Positions 46,367 to 54,676 of a stretch of DNA of 64,000 nucleotides are shown piece by piece (within the stretch, counting starts at the first letter, position 1; each line of letters starts with the position of its first letter). Made by a program: the position numbers and the translations under genes. The DNA lies in the NCBI GenBank assembly GCA_035452965.1, contig DAOTCE010000016.1:48067-112066 (forward strand), in the 5' to 3' direction. A model generated the notes under the pieces. It saw only the letters and a list, made by a program, of their open reading frames with translations, was not told the origin of the DNA and did no database searches. Origin of the DNA: Candidatus Paceibacterota bacterium (GTDB taxonomy: Bacteria > Verrucomicrobiota > Verrucomicrobiia > Limisphaerales > UBA8199).

Positions 46367-46389
46367 AAGGGAGCTGGGGCTGCGCGGCT

Positions 46390-48189
46390 TCATCGCCGCC
46401 CGGCGCGGAGCTTGAGGCGGGCAAAGTCTTCGAGATGGGCGGCGCGGTCACCCTTGAGGTATTGCTCGGGCAAATAACGCTTGTCGGAGCAGGCCAGGAC
46501 GGCGGCCAGCTCCTGCAGCTTCAGCAGCTCCGGATCGAGCGGGTCAATGAAGGAGCTGACCGCCTCCTCCAGGTCTCGCCGCTGCACATCGTCGTCCCGC
46601 TTCGCCAGCACCGCCCGCTCTTTGGCGCGGATGAGGATGGACTCCACGTCGCTGCCGGTGAGCGGCCGGGCACCCAGGTTTTGCCGGATGTAGGTTAAGC
46701 TGGGCTGGGCAAGCGCGATCCCCTTCACCCTGGCCACCGTGGCAAACAACTCCAGCACATCCTCCGGCCCCTGCGCGGGAAACAGGGGGATGCACAAGCC
46801 AAAGCGGCCCTGGCGCTTCATGTCTATGGCCAGCAGGTCCGGCCGCGACGTCATGGCCACCCAAAGCTCGCGCCCGCGCAGGGAGGAGTCCCCGATATGA
46901 GCCGCGAAGGCGGCAAAGACGCGCCCGGACACGCCGCTATCGCCGTCGGCCTCGCGGGTGCCAAAGACGGCGTCGGCTTCATCCACCACCACAATCACCG
47001 GTCCCAGGGCGCGGATGGTCATGAGGATGCGCGCCTGCTGGCGCTCGGTGTCGCCAACCCATTTGGAGCGAAACTCGCCCATCTCCATGACGGGCAGCGC
47101 GCACTCGCTGGCAAAGCAGTCAATCAGAAAAGATTTGCCGACGCCGACGCGTCCGGGAACGAGCACGCCGCGTTCCAGCACGTCGGTCTTGCCGTTCTTG
47201 ATGAGCCAGGCCAGCTCGCGCAGCCGCTGCTTGGCGGCGGCATGGGTGGCGACCCGGTCGAGGCTCACGCCGGGCTTCGGGTCCTTGAAGCGCACCAGGC
47301 CCTGGCAATATTCCTCGATCAGCCGCTTTTTGCTCGCGGTCACGTGCTCTTGCGTCACGCGGATGCCGTTGCGGATGGCCGCGGCCAGGAAGTGGCGGAT
47401 GCGCAGCAGGTTCAGCCCCGAGGTGCGAGCCGCGAGCTCCTCGCTGGTGAAATCGCTCCAATCGGAAGTGGGTTTGCCTCCCGCCAGGTGCTCGGCCCAG
47501 CCCGACTTGAGGAAGCGCAGCCGCTCCTCGGCATCGGGCAGATCAATGCGAACCTGGCAGACGTGGGGACTTTGCAGCAAGTCGGCGTGGAGCTCGGCAG
47601 CCGATTCAGACACCAGCACGACGCCAATATCCAACCGGGCGAGCTCCTGCGACGCGGCCCACTCGAGAAACGTGACCAGGTTCATCCGCTCCTCCATGCT
47701 GGCGTTGGCCTCCTCGCAGGCGGGGATGAGCTTCTCCGGAAAATCAATCACCAGGGTGATCCCTCGCCACTTCTCTTTCTCCTCGGCAACACGCAGGAAA
47801 AACCGACGCAGCAGGGGTGCCAGGTGGAGGAAGTCCCGCGGCGGACCGGAGGCATGAAAGGCGGTGTTCTCGACGCTGTCGTAATCCGCCAGCCATTTGA
47901 AGAAGCGCTTCTGCATTTCGGCGGAGCCGAAGCTCAGGCCGTTGCTGATGTTGTAGAAAAGCAGACAGCCGCGCTCCGGGAACAGACGGCTGACGAGGAA
48001 GGTCTTGAGCGATTCGTAGCGGACGTTGCCATGGTCCTGAACGGGAAAGAGGTCAAAGATGTTGCCATGGAGGATGAAAAGCGAGTAGGTGCCGCCATTC
48101 CAGCGGCGGGCCAGTTCGAGCGCCCAGCCGGTGAGGGGCAGCCGGGCAGCGGCGCTGGCGGGTGCGGGCGATGCAGCGGCGGATTTCAT
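46390..48189 (-). CDS. Two-part AAA+ ATPase, last gene of VWA-PspA-ABC cluster
   Basis: A 599-residue ATPase. The N-terminal half (residues 20-290; YSLFILHGNIFDLFPV, ITLVIDFPEKLIPACEE, LDIGVVLVSES) looks like an AAA module without a recognisable P-loop. The C-terminal half is a full AAA+ domain with Walker A GRVGVGKS (346-353), SKWVGDTERQQARILM, Walker B VIVVVDEADAVFG (about 398-410) and AMTSRPDLLAID. The layout resembles Ycf46-like proteins. It overlaps the preceding gene by one base (TAATG), so translation is coupled. It ends the run starting at 54457. Confidence 0.8.
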   Translation of the reverse strand: MKSAAASPAPASAAARLPLTGWALELARRWNGGTYSLFILHGNIFDLFPVQDHGNVRYESLKTFLVSRLFPERGCLLFYNISNGLSFGSAEMQKRFFKWLADYDSVENTAFHASGPPRDFLHLAPLLRRFFLRVAEEKEKWRGITLVIDFPEKLIPACEEANASMEERMNLVTFLEWAASQELARLDIGVVLVSESAAELHADLLQSPHVCQVRIDLPDAEERLRFLKSGWAEHLAGGKPTSDWSDFTSEELAARTSGLNLLRIRHFLAAAIRNGIRVTQEHVTASKKRLIEEYCQGLVRFKDPKPGVSLDRVATHAAAKQRLRELAWLIKNGKTDVLERGVLVPGRVGVGKSFLIDCFASECALPVMEMGEFRSKWVGDTERQQARILMTIRALGPVIVVVDEADAVFGTREADGDSGVSGRVFAAFAAHIGDSSLRGRELWVAMTSRPDLLAIDMKRQGRFGLCIPLFPAQGPEDVLELFATVARVKGIALAQPSLTYIRQNLGARPLTGSDVESILIRAKERAVLAKRDDDVQRRDLEEAVSSFIDPLDPELLKLQELAAVLACSDKRYLPEQYLKGDRAAHLEDFARLKLRAGRR

Positions 48190-49169
48190 TACCCCTGCCT
48201 TTGGCGCGCCGGGTAGGTCTTCTTGAAGGGCGCGTTTTCAATAACCGGCGGTGCCGCGGCGGCGGCGGGCGCAGGCGCGCCCACAGGCTGGTAGCCCACG
48301 CGGAGTTCCGTCGAAGGCATGTCGCCGACGAGGTCTTTAAACTCGTCCATCTCGGAGAGCCACTTATTGGTCTGGTCGAGGTGCTCGACAGTGGCGTCAA
48401 TGCGGGCGGTGAGGGTCTCCGCATTCTTGGTGGCAACGGCATCGGCACGGATCAGCTTGATTTGCTGGTCGAGGCGTTCCTGCTCGGAGACCACCAGGGC
48501 GAGGTTCGCCTCGGCCTGCTCGCTGCGTTGCTGGCGCTTGCGCAGGACCTCCAGCCGCTCCAGACGCGAGGCCAGGTAACGTTGCTTGGTCTCCATCGCG
48601 CCGGCGTCGCCTTTGGCTTTCAGAGCTTCGACTTCGGCGTCGAGCCGGGCGGCCTCGGATTCGGCATTCTTCAAAACCACCGGCAGGTTCTCGCTGCGTT
48701 CGGTCTGCAAGAACTGCTCCAGGGACTCCTGGATGCCGAGCAAGCGCAGGTAGGTCCACATCAACTCATCCAGTTTGCGCAAGCGCGGATCAGTGGCCGG
48801 GTCGGCGGAGGCCAGCAGATTGTCCGCGCTGGCGGTTTCGATGTCCTGGCAGACCGCCACGAGACGGTTGTAGCACTCACGGCGTTCGGACGAAAGCGAG
48901 CCGATGAGGGCGTTGCGACGCTGGACAAAGGCGGCGACCTTGCGGGCGTCCTCCGCCCGCTTGAGGGCTTCGCGGCGGCGATCCACCCAGCGGCGGAAGA
49001 ACGGCAGGTCAGGCAGGTAAATCCAGCCCAGCGTGTAACAGGTCGCCCCAGCGATGAGCGGCAAAATCATCCCGCTGACGAAGCCCGCCCCCAGCGTCAA
49101 CAGTCCCAGCGCCGCGTGCTGCGGGCTCTTCAGAAACTCGCGGTGATAGTTTGGCGCTTGCTGGTCCAT
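48189..49169 (-). CDS. Membrane-anchored coiled-coil protein of unknown function
   Basis: A 326-residue product. Two hydrophobic segments near the N-terminus (AALGLLTLGAGFVSGMILPLIAGATCYTLGWIYL) are followed by about 200 residues of charged helix with strong coiled-coil character (RRREALKRAEDARKVAAFV; LKNAESEAARLDAEVEALKAK; LDQQIKLIRADAVATKNAE) and a Pro/Ala-rich tail. The ATG at 49169 is used because upstream codons lack coding character. It is coupled by a one-base overlap to the AAA+ gene, suggesting that the two proteins form one complex at the membrane. No known family. Confidence 0.72.
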   Translation of the reverse strand: MDQQAPNYHREFLKSPQHAALGLLTLGAGFVSGMILPLIAGATCYTLGWIYLPDLPFFRRWVDRRREALKRAEDARKVAAFVQRRNALIGSLSSERRECYNRLVAVCQDIETASADNLLASADPATDPRLRKLDELMWTYLRLLGIQESLEQFLQTERSENLPVVLKNAESEAARLDAEVEALKAKGDAGAMETKQRYLASRLERLEVLRKRQQRSEQAEANLALVVSEQERLDQQIKLIRADAVATKNAETLTARIDATVEHLDQTNKWLSEMDEFKDLVGDMPSTELRVGYQPVGAPAPAAAAAPPVIENAPFKKTYPARQRQG

Positions 49170-49228
49170 GCGGCTCTTCGCGCAGTCTATTACAGGCGAC
49201 AGCTCAGCAACACATAAAACTTCGGAGC

Positions 49229-50140
49229 CTACACCTGCACTCCCGGCGGCGTGGATGACGCCTCTTCCAGCCGCCGCAGCAGCGTCTGACAGAAGTTGAC
49301 AAACCACGGCTTGCGGCGGCTCTCTTCGGGCGGCTCAGCCGGGCGCGGCACCTTGAGTATCTCGACCAGCCGCCCAGGGTTGGCCGCCATCAAGAACACC
49401 CGGTCGCCCAGGTAAACCGCCTCCTCGACTGAGTGCGTCACCAAGAAGACTGTGCTTTGCTGTTCGTCCCACAATTGGATAAGCAACTCCTGCATGCGCA
49501 GGCGGATGCCCGGATCCAAAGCCCCAAAGGGCTCGTCCATGAGCAGGATGCGCGGCTGGAGTATGAGGGTGGCGGCTATGGCCACGCGCTGCTGCATGCC
49601 GCCGGAAAGCTCGGAGGGGAACTTCTTCTCCGAGCCTTCCAGACCAACTTTCTTCACCCACTCGGAGGCCCGGTCCAGGCGTTCGGAGCGAGCGACGCCG
49701 CGCAATTTCAAACCGAAGGCGATATTCTCGAGCACATGCAGATGCGGCAGGAGCGAGTATTTCTGATCCACCAGCCCCCGGTCGGGTCCAGGGTCCGTAA
49801 CTGGCTTGCCCAGCACGCGCACCTCACCGCTGGTGGGAGGGAAATGGGGCTTCAACCCGGCCAGTATGCGCAGGAGGGTGGATTTTCCGCAGCCGGAAGG
49901 TCCCACGATGGCAATCAACTCGCCAACATGCGGCAGGTCTTCGATTGTGAAGTTGACGTCCTGGAGCGCGAGCTTGGCGTCCGGCCCGACGCCAAAGGTC
50001 TTGGAGACCTGCTTGAAGGACACCACATCAAGCCTCTTGAGAAGCACTGGTTCTGGCGTGGCCGCCAGACTGCCTTGTCCTTGACCGTCCTTCGGTTGCT
50101 GCGGTGCGGCGCCGTCACTGGGGTGGGTCGTCTCAGGCAT
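49229..50140 (-). CDS. ABC transporter ATP-binding protein, NitT/TauT type
   Basis: A 303-residue ATPase. Walker A GPSGCGKSTLL, Q-loop region LVDQKYSLLPHLHVLENIAFG, signature LSGGMQQRVAIA, Walker B ILLMDEPFGALDP and the switch His (FLVTHSVEEAVYLGDRVFL) are complete. The sequence resembles the SsuB/TauB/NrtD class. An extra N-terminal stretch of about 40 polar residues is present. Its ATG lies three bases after the permease stop, so both are co-translated. The substrate is unknown. Confidence 0.92.
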   Translation of the reverse strand: MPETTHPSDGAAPQQPKDGQGQGSLAATPEPVLLKRLDVVSFKQVSKTFGVGPDAKLALQDVNFTIEDLPHVGELIAIVGPSGCGKSTLLRILAGLKPHFPPTSGEVRVLGKPVTDPGPDRGLVDQKYSLLPHLHVLENIAFGLKLRGVARSERLDRASEWVKKVGLEGSEKKFPSELSGGMQQRVAIAATLILQPRILLMDEPFGALDPGIRLRMQELLIQLWDEQQSTVFLVTHSVEEAVYLGDRVFLMAANPGRLVEILKVPRPAEPPEESRRKPWFVNFCQTLLRRLEEASSTPPGVQV

Positions 50141-50143
50141 AAC

Positions 50144-51016
50144 TCACTCGGCTGTCTTGCGATAAGGGAATAGGAGTTCGCCGCCCAACCGCCACAATTG
50201 ATCGCAAGCCACTGCGATCAGGACGATGACAATGATAATCGCATAAACCGAGCCGGTTTGACTCCGCCGCGTGGAGACCTCGATTAAGCCGCCCAGGCCA
50301 TACTCCGGCCGGACAAACACCTCGGCCATGATAATCCACCCCCAGCCCACGCCGTAAACGCCGCGGAGGTGGTCCCAGATGTTGGCCTGGGCCACCGGAA
50401 ACAGAACGTGTCGAACGAGTTGCCACTGCGACGCGCCTTTCGTGACTGCCACGTCGAGAAAGGCGGATGGGACATCCGCGATGTCCTTAATGACCAGTGG
50501 CAGCAGAACGACAAAGCAGCCGATAAACAGGAACCCGATCTTCTGGGCCTCACCGGTGCCAAACCACGTCATGCTCAGCGGGATGAGCACCACGATGGGA
50601 ACGTAAGCGCCCGCCAGCGCCAGGGGCCGGAAGAACGCAGCCACGGATGGAAAGCTGGCCATGTAAACCCCCAGTGGCACGGCAACCAGTGTGGCCAGGG
50701 CGAACCCGGCGGTGACGCGAAGCCACGAGTGAAAGGCACTGCGGACCAGGCCCTGTTCAACATGCAACGGTTTGAATGCCTGAAGGACTTCCATCGGGCT
50801 AGGCAGGATCAGCGATTGAACGAGCCGATGTTCGACGCCGCCGCGCGTGACAAACCACCAGGCCGCCAGGACCATCCCGACGAAGGCGACCGTCAATCCC
50901 ACCGTTCGGGCGTAGGAAGAATCCGCATTGACCTGTAGCCGGGCGAGACGGACGACGAGTGTCAGGACAGCCACGAACACCGTGGCAAAGGTGAGGAAAC
51001 GCAGGAATTCGGCCAT
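50144..51016 (-). CDS. ABC transporter permease, NitT/TauT type
   Basis: A 290-residue inner-membrane protein. About seven hydrophobic segments are visible; the first two (FLRFLTFATVFVAVLTLVV and TVGLTVAFVGMVLAAWWFV) are additional to the usual SsuC-type core of five to six. The coupling helix lies in AFLDVAVTKGASQWQLVRHVLFPVA, an EAA-like loop. It is followed three bases later by its ATPase, and the fused binding protein is encoded just upstream. Confidence 0.9.
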   Translation of the reverse strand: MAEFLRFLTFATVFVAVLTLVVRLARLQVNADSSYARTVGLTVAFVGMVLAAWWFVTRGGVEHRLVQSLILPSPMEVLQAFKPLHVEQGLVRSAFHSWLRVTAGFALATLVAVPLGVYMASFPSVAAFFRPLALAGAYVPIVVLIPLSMTWFGTGEAQKIGFLFIGCFVVLLPLVIKDIADVPSAFLDVAVTKGASQWQLVRHVLFPVAQANIWDHLRGVYGVGWGWIIMAEVFVRPEYGLGGLIEVSTRRSQTGSVYAIIIVIVLIAVACDQLWRLGGELLFPYRKTAE

Positions 51017-51120
51017 GGGATATTCGTCCAGGCTACAGAGTTACATCGCTACGCAGTCACATGGGTGTGGCGTGAGACCGGCCCCTGTAACCAGGCACCT
51101 CAGGTAACGTGTGTCGCCGG

Positions 51121-52863
51121 TCAGGACCCGGCTTCCAGCGGGAACACCTTGACCTCCACGCGCCGGTTCTTCTTGTTGTGCTCGGCGTTGCTCGGGTCCG
51201 TGCAGCCGGGCAGCGGATTCTCCCAGCCATTGCCGACCACCTTGAACTTGTTCGGGTCGAACTTGTATTTGTCCATGATCGCACGGCGAACGGCGTCGGC
51301 GCGGTCGTAGGAGAGCTGCCGGACGAGGTCGGTGGGCACGATGCCCTTGCGACTGGCGTCCGTGTTGCCTTCAATAATGATGTAGGCGTTGCCGAACCTG
51401 CCGGCCAGTTTGCCGATTTCCTCCAGCGTGTTGGGGATGGTCGAGTCATATTCCGGGTTGAGCACGGATTTATTCGGCTCGAATGAGATCAGCACCGCCT
51501 TGGTCAGAATCTGGCCCGCGCCCGCCTCGGCGCTGAGATTCATGAGCGCGCTCGGCTTGAAGGTGGGCTGCGACAGATCCCGCACGTCCTTATATTCCCC
51601 GGACAGGGCGGCCAGGACTTGGTGGGCTTTGACCTGGTCGGCGGGCACGGTCTTGCTGATCGTGCCTAACGATTTGTAGATGGTCGAGGCACTGTTCCAT
51701 ACCACCTCAAAGTTCGCCGGGTTGAACGGGTCCAGGAAGAACTTCGCATTCTCGCGGTAGTTGGTGAGGTGGGCGTCGCCCTCGACAATCCCGCCGTCGC
51801 CGCCGATCATCTTGCCGCATTCCTCCTCCGGCAGCTTGAAGGCCGCCGCCAGTGCGCGCGCCGCCATCTTCGGGTCTTTGCGCACCATGTCCATGCCCTC
51901 GAAGATGCCCCGCACCAGGTTCTTCACGATCTCCGGATGGTCCTTGTAAAAGTCGTTGCGCACCGCCCATACATCCGCGATGAGGTGATTGGCCGTCCCG
52001 GTCGTCACCACCAACCGAGTGCCCTTCAGCTTGTCGGTGACGTTGTAGATGTCCGGCGACCAGCCAACGAAGGCATCGTACGACTCGTCCTGCACAAATA
52101 TCTTCGCCGCCGACGGAGCATCCGCGGCCCACCTGAAGTCAACGTCCCCAGGGTCAATTCCCGCATCAATCAGCAGCGACATGATCAAGTAGTGACTTGG
52201 CGAGTTTTGCGCCAATACAACCTTCTTGCGCTGGCCGGCAACGCTTCGCAGGTCGTTGATGCTCCGTATCTCGCCCCTGGCCACCACGCCGTCGCCGCCC
52301 GCGGAAAAGTCAATTTGCTGGCAGACGACGGGCACGGTTCTGGAGTCCTTAACCAGCTCGGGCGCGAACAAGGCAATCATGTCCAGTGTGCCCCACAGAA
52401 TGTGGCTTTGGCCACTCGCGAACAGATCGCGCGCCTTGACCGGATCGTCCACGATGGCCAGGCGCACGTAGAAGCCGTATTTCTTCGCAAATATGCTCTG
52501 GTCATTCGGCTCCAACCCCTGGTTGGCCACGATGATAGGCGCCCAGCCGGGCCAGACGTTGATCGGGAACTCGATCACCAGCTTCCCGTCCTTCATATCT
52601 GTCTTGTAGTCGCTAACTCCCGTCACCGCGGGAATGCCGGACCGCTGGACCAGCGTCGCCACATTTGTGCCGGCCAGGAGGTACTGGCTGGCGTCTTCGG
52701 GCGGGGCGATTGCTTCTTTGATCTGCCGTTTCACCTCGGCCGGGTTGACGGAAACGTTCTGGGACCGGCTCTGGGGCGCGATCTTGTCCCACCAGCGATA
52801 CATCCCAAAGCCGACCACGGCCAGGATGATAATAGTCAAAACAATCTTCCCACGTGTTGTCAT
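51121..52863 (-). CDS. Substrate-binding protein fused to OmpA-like peptidoglycan-binding domain
   Basis: A 580-residue protein. One N-terminal membrane helix (KIVLTIIILAVVGFGMYRWW, residues 6-25) lacks a clear cleavage site, so it may remain an anchor. Residues about 90-400 are an SsuA/NMT1-type ligand-binding domain (GTLDMIALFAPELV, KVVLAQNSPSHYLIMSLL, DAFVGWSPDIYNV). Residues about 457-575 are an OmpA C-terminal domain (IIIEGNTDASRK, LSYDRADAVRRAIMDKY, NRRVEVKV), with the Asp and Arg that bind peptidoglycan. ATG 52863 has AAGGAAAG upstream. The fusion would tie a transporter receptor to the cell wall. The PspA-like gene is upstream and the permease downstream. Confidence 0.88.
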   Translation of the reverse strand: MTTRGKIVLTIIILAVVGFGMYRWWDKIAPQSRSQNVSVNPAEVKRQIKEAIAPPEDASQYLLAGTNVATLVQRSGIPAVTGVSDYKTDMKDGKLVIEFPINVWPGWAPIIVANQGLEPNDQSIFAKKYGFYVRLAIVDDPVKARDLFASGQSHILWGTLDMIALFAPELVKDSRTVPVVCQQIDFSAGGDGVVARGEIRSINDLRSVAGQRKKVVLAQNSPSHYLIMSLLIDAGIDPGDVDFRWAADAPSAAKIFVQDESYDAFVGWSPDIYNVTDKLKGTRLVVTTGTANHLIADVWAVRNDFYKDHPEIVKNLVRGIFEGMDMVRKDPKMAARALAAAFKLPEEECGKMIGGDGGIVEGDAHLTNYRENAKFFLDPFNPANFEVVWNSASTIYKSLGTISKTVPADQVKAHQVLAALSGEYKDVRDLSQPTFKPSALMNLSAEAGAGQILTKAVLISFEPNKSVLNPEYDSTIPNTLEEIGKLAGRFGNAYIIIEGNTDASRKGIVPTDLVRQLSYDRADAVRRAIMDKYKFDPNKFKVVGNGWENPLPGCTDPSNAEHNKKNRRVEVKVFPLEAGS

Positions 52864-52955
52864 AAGATCTTTCCTTAAATGTTCACTGCTTGGTTAACTC
52901 GCCGTATTTGGATTCGTGTTCAATTTCACGAGTTGGACATTGGGATTTCTGGCGG

Positions 52956-53717
52956 TCACTGCTCTGGTATCTTCTGCCGCTCCGGCTGCGGCGTGGGGGC
53001 TGGTTTCGCCGCCGCCGCCGCTTCCGGCTGCACCATGCCCATCTTCTTCTTGTATTCCTGAAACAGCGCCGCTCCGCGCATCTTGCGGGCCTCCTGCTGG
53101 CGGGCAATGCCCGAGCCCATTTCCTTGGCCAGGTCAAGCGTCGCGCGCATCTGACCCTCGCCAGAGGCGGCGGACTGCCGGAGTTGCTGCATGGACTGGC
53201 CCATCTCGCCGCCCATCATGCCCTGCAATTCGGTAATTGAACTCTTCATCATGCCCGCCAGGCTTTCGAGCGAGCGGCCGATGGCGACCTTGGCCTTGAC
53301 CGCCTCGAATTCGCGCTGGAATCTTTGAATCTCACGCAAGCTCTCGGCTATGATCTCCGTGTTCTGCCTGTAAAGCTGATCAAGGTTGTCCGTTTGAGCC
53401 TTGTTATCGTTCAGATCCGCTTCCAGGGCGGCAAGTTCCTCGGCGTAATGCGCTCCGTTGGCCTCGTCATTGGCCGCCGCCGCCGCCTGGAGCAGCGACT
53501 GCAGGTCCGCCCGCTGGCGTTCCTGGCGTTTGATCTGATCGCGCAACAGCGCGATCTGCCCGGCCAGCTGGCCGTTGGCATAATGCGCTTTGTCGGCCTT
53601 GGATTTCGAGTCGCGGATGCCGCGCTCCACCACCGCCTGGTTAATCGCGTCCGTCTCCGTGGCCTTCTCGGCCATCAGGCCCATCCATATAAACAACCGC
53701 TTGATCGCTCTGAACAT
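52956..53717 (-). CDS. PspA/IM30-like coiled-coil protein
   Basis: A 253-residue product. An N-terminal amphipathic segment (FRAIKRLFIWMGLMAEKATE) is followed by a long helical region with heptad character (IALLRDQIKRQERQRADLQSLL; EELAALEADLNDNKAQTDNLDQ; REIQRFQREFEAVKAKVAIG), then Met-rich and Pro/Ala-rich ends. This resembles PspA/Vipp1-type membrane-protective proteins, but the similarity is structural in character and I cannot confirm the family by motif. ATG 53717 has AAAGGA upstream. The adjacent VWA, ABC and AAA+ genes form the context. Confidence 0.6.
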   Translation of the reverse strand: MFRAIKRLFIWMGLMAEKATETDAINQAVVERGIRDSKSKADKAHYANGQLAGQIALLRDQIKRQERQRADLQSLLQAAAAANDEANGAHYAEELAALEADLNDNKAQTDNLDQLYRQNTEIIAESLREIQRFQREFEAVKAKVAIGRSLESLAGMMKSSITELQGMMGGEMGQSMQQLRQSAASGEGQMRATLDLAKEMGSGIARQQEARKMRGAALFQEYKKKMGMVQPEAAAAAKPAPTPQPERQKIPEQ

Positions 53718-53749
53718 AGGTAGTCCTTTCTTTTGGGTGCTGGCTACTT

Positions 53750-54457
53750 CTACTTCACTGGCTCCTCATCTTCGAGGAGAATCTTGCGCTGGAGCACGTA
53801 CTCCAATTGCGCGTTAAGCTGCTTTTCATCGGACGCGCTCACGACCGTCGCGCCGAGCTTCTTGACTGAATCAAAGACCTTCGCGTTGATGTCGAAGGCC
53901 ACGAAGTGAACGGATAGCGTCACCTTCTTGTCCTGCGCCTGCTGCTGCAGCCGGGGCAACACCGCCGCCGGCGCCGGCCCCGCCGTGTTCATGCCGTCCG
54001 TGATGACGAGCACGTGTTTGCGAGGCTGGGGGGAATTCATGATCGCCCGGGTGGCGATGCTCAAGGCGTTGCCCAGCGGCGTGTTGCCAACGGGACGGGA
54101 GAAACGTTGGGCGAAATTCTCAAGCGCCGACGCGTCAAACGGCCCGAACTTAACGGCCTCCCGCGCGCTGTCGCCGCTGAACGCGAACAGACCGGCTTCG
54201 ACTTTCCGGGGCACGCCCCCTGCGTTACTGTCGGCGTAGGCTTGAATCTGCTTTGCCACCGCCGCCAGGGCGCGGTTGGCGATGATGTACTTGGGTGAAG
54301 ACCGGTTGTTGGCGTCACGCACCGGGTCTTTCATGCTGCCGGAAGTATCGTAGATAATGGCGAGTGCGACGCCGTCTTCATCGGCGGCGTTGCAGGTTGT
54401 CCCTTGCCCCAGCGCAACCAGAGCCATCATAACAGCGAGCGATAGAATAATTTTCAT
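53750..54457 (-). CDS. Secreted von Willebrand factor A domain protein
   Basis: A 235-residue protein. The ATG at 54457 opens a signal peptide (IILSLAVMMALVALGQG). The VWA fold shows a complete metal-ion-dependent adhesion site: IIYDTSGSMKD at the first strand, the Thr of GNTPLGNAL and VITDGMN. Such domains bind partner proteins by a divalent cation. The frame extends upstream with a GTG at 54523, but the leader begins at the ATG. It is the first gene of the minus-strand run and divergent from the GH172-like gene across 219 bases, where the run's promoter should lie. Confidence 0.85.
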   Translation of the reverse strand: MKIILSLAVMMALVALGQGTTCNAADEDGVALAIIYDTSGSMKDPVRDANNRSSPKYIIANRALAAVAKQIQAYADSNAGGVPRKVEAGLFAFSGDSAREAVKFGPFDASALENFAQRFSRPVGNTPLGNALSIATRAIMNSPQPRKHVLVITDGMNTAGPAPAAVLPRLQQQAQDKKVTLSVHFVAFDINAKVFDSVKKLGATVVSASDEKQLNAQLEYVLQRKILLEDEEPVK

Positions 54458-54676
54458 ACTAGACCTGAGCCTTTCTCCCTCTGCTAACCGCACGCAACAT
54501 TGCAGGGGTAGCAGTTGCTTCACGCGCTGTCAATATATCCAATTTTGCGCCGCGCTCCGCATCTATAAAAGCTGCTGGCGTTTGTAACCAGCATCCCGGG
54601 CCGGAAAGCGCAGCGTGGCAAGGACAGTATGATTCGCGAGCTTGCCCGTGTTTTTGCTTTCCGATAATCGTTCCCG

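Larger units (their letters stand above)
45729..46389. other. Repeat-rich non-coding gap
   Basis: About 660 bases without a gene. It holds an 11-bp tandem repeat (45761-45811), the second copy of the 64-bp repeat (46031-46094) and copy 3 of the 122-bp palindromic element (46246-46366). The clustering of repeats with a sigma-factor remnant suggests a site of past rearrangement. Confidence 0.6.

Noticed and set aside
42506..46368. Two open frames (42506-42772, 46075-46368) sharing a peptide ACLRxRPVRGPGLQDRAFSP
   Set aside because: The shared peptide is only the translation of the 122-bp palindromic repeat; there is no start signal or coding character beyond it.
13190..46375. Target-site duplications around the 122-bp elements
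   Set aside because: The bases flanking the three copies do not form a consistent direct repeat, so transposition by a duplicating mechanism cannot be shown.
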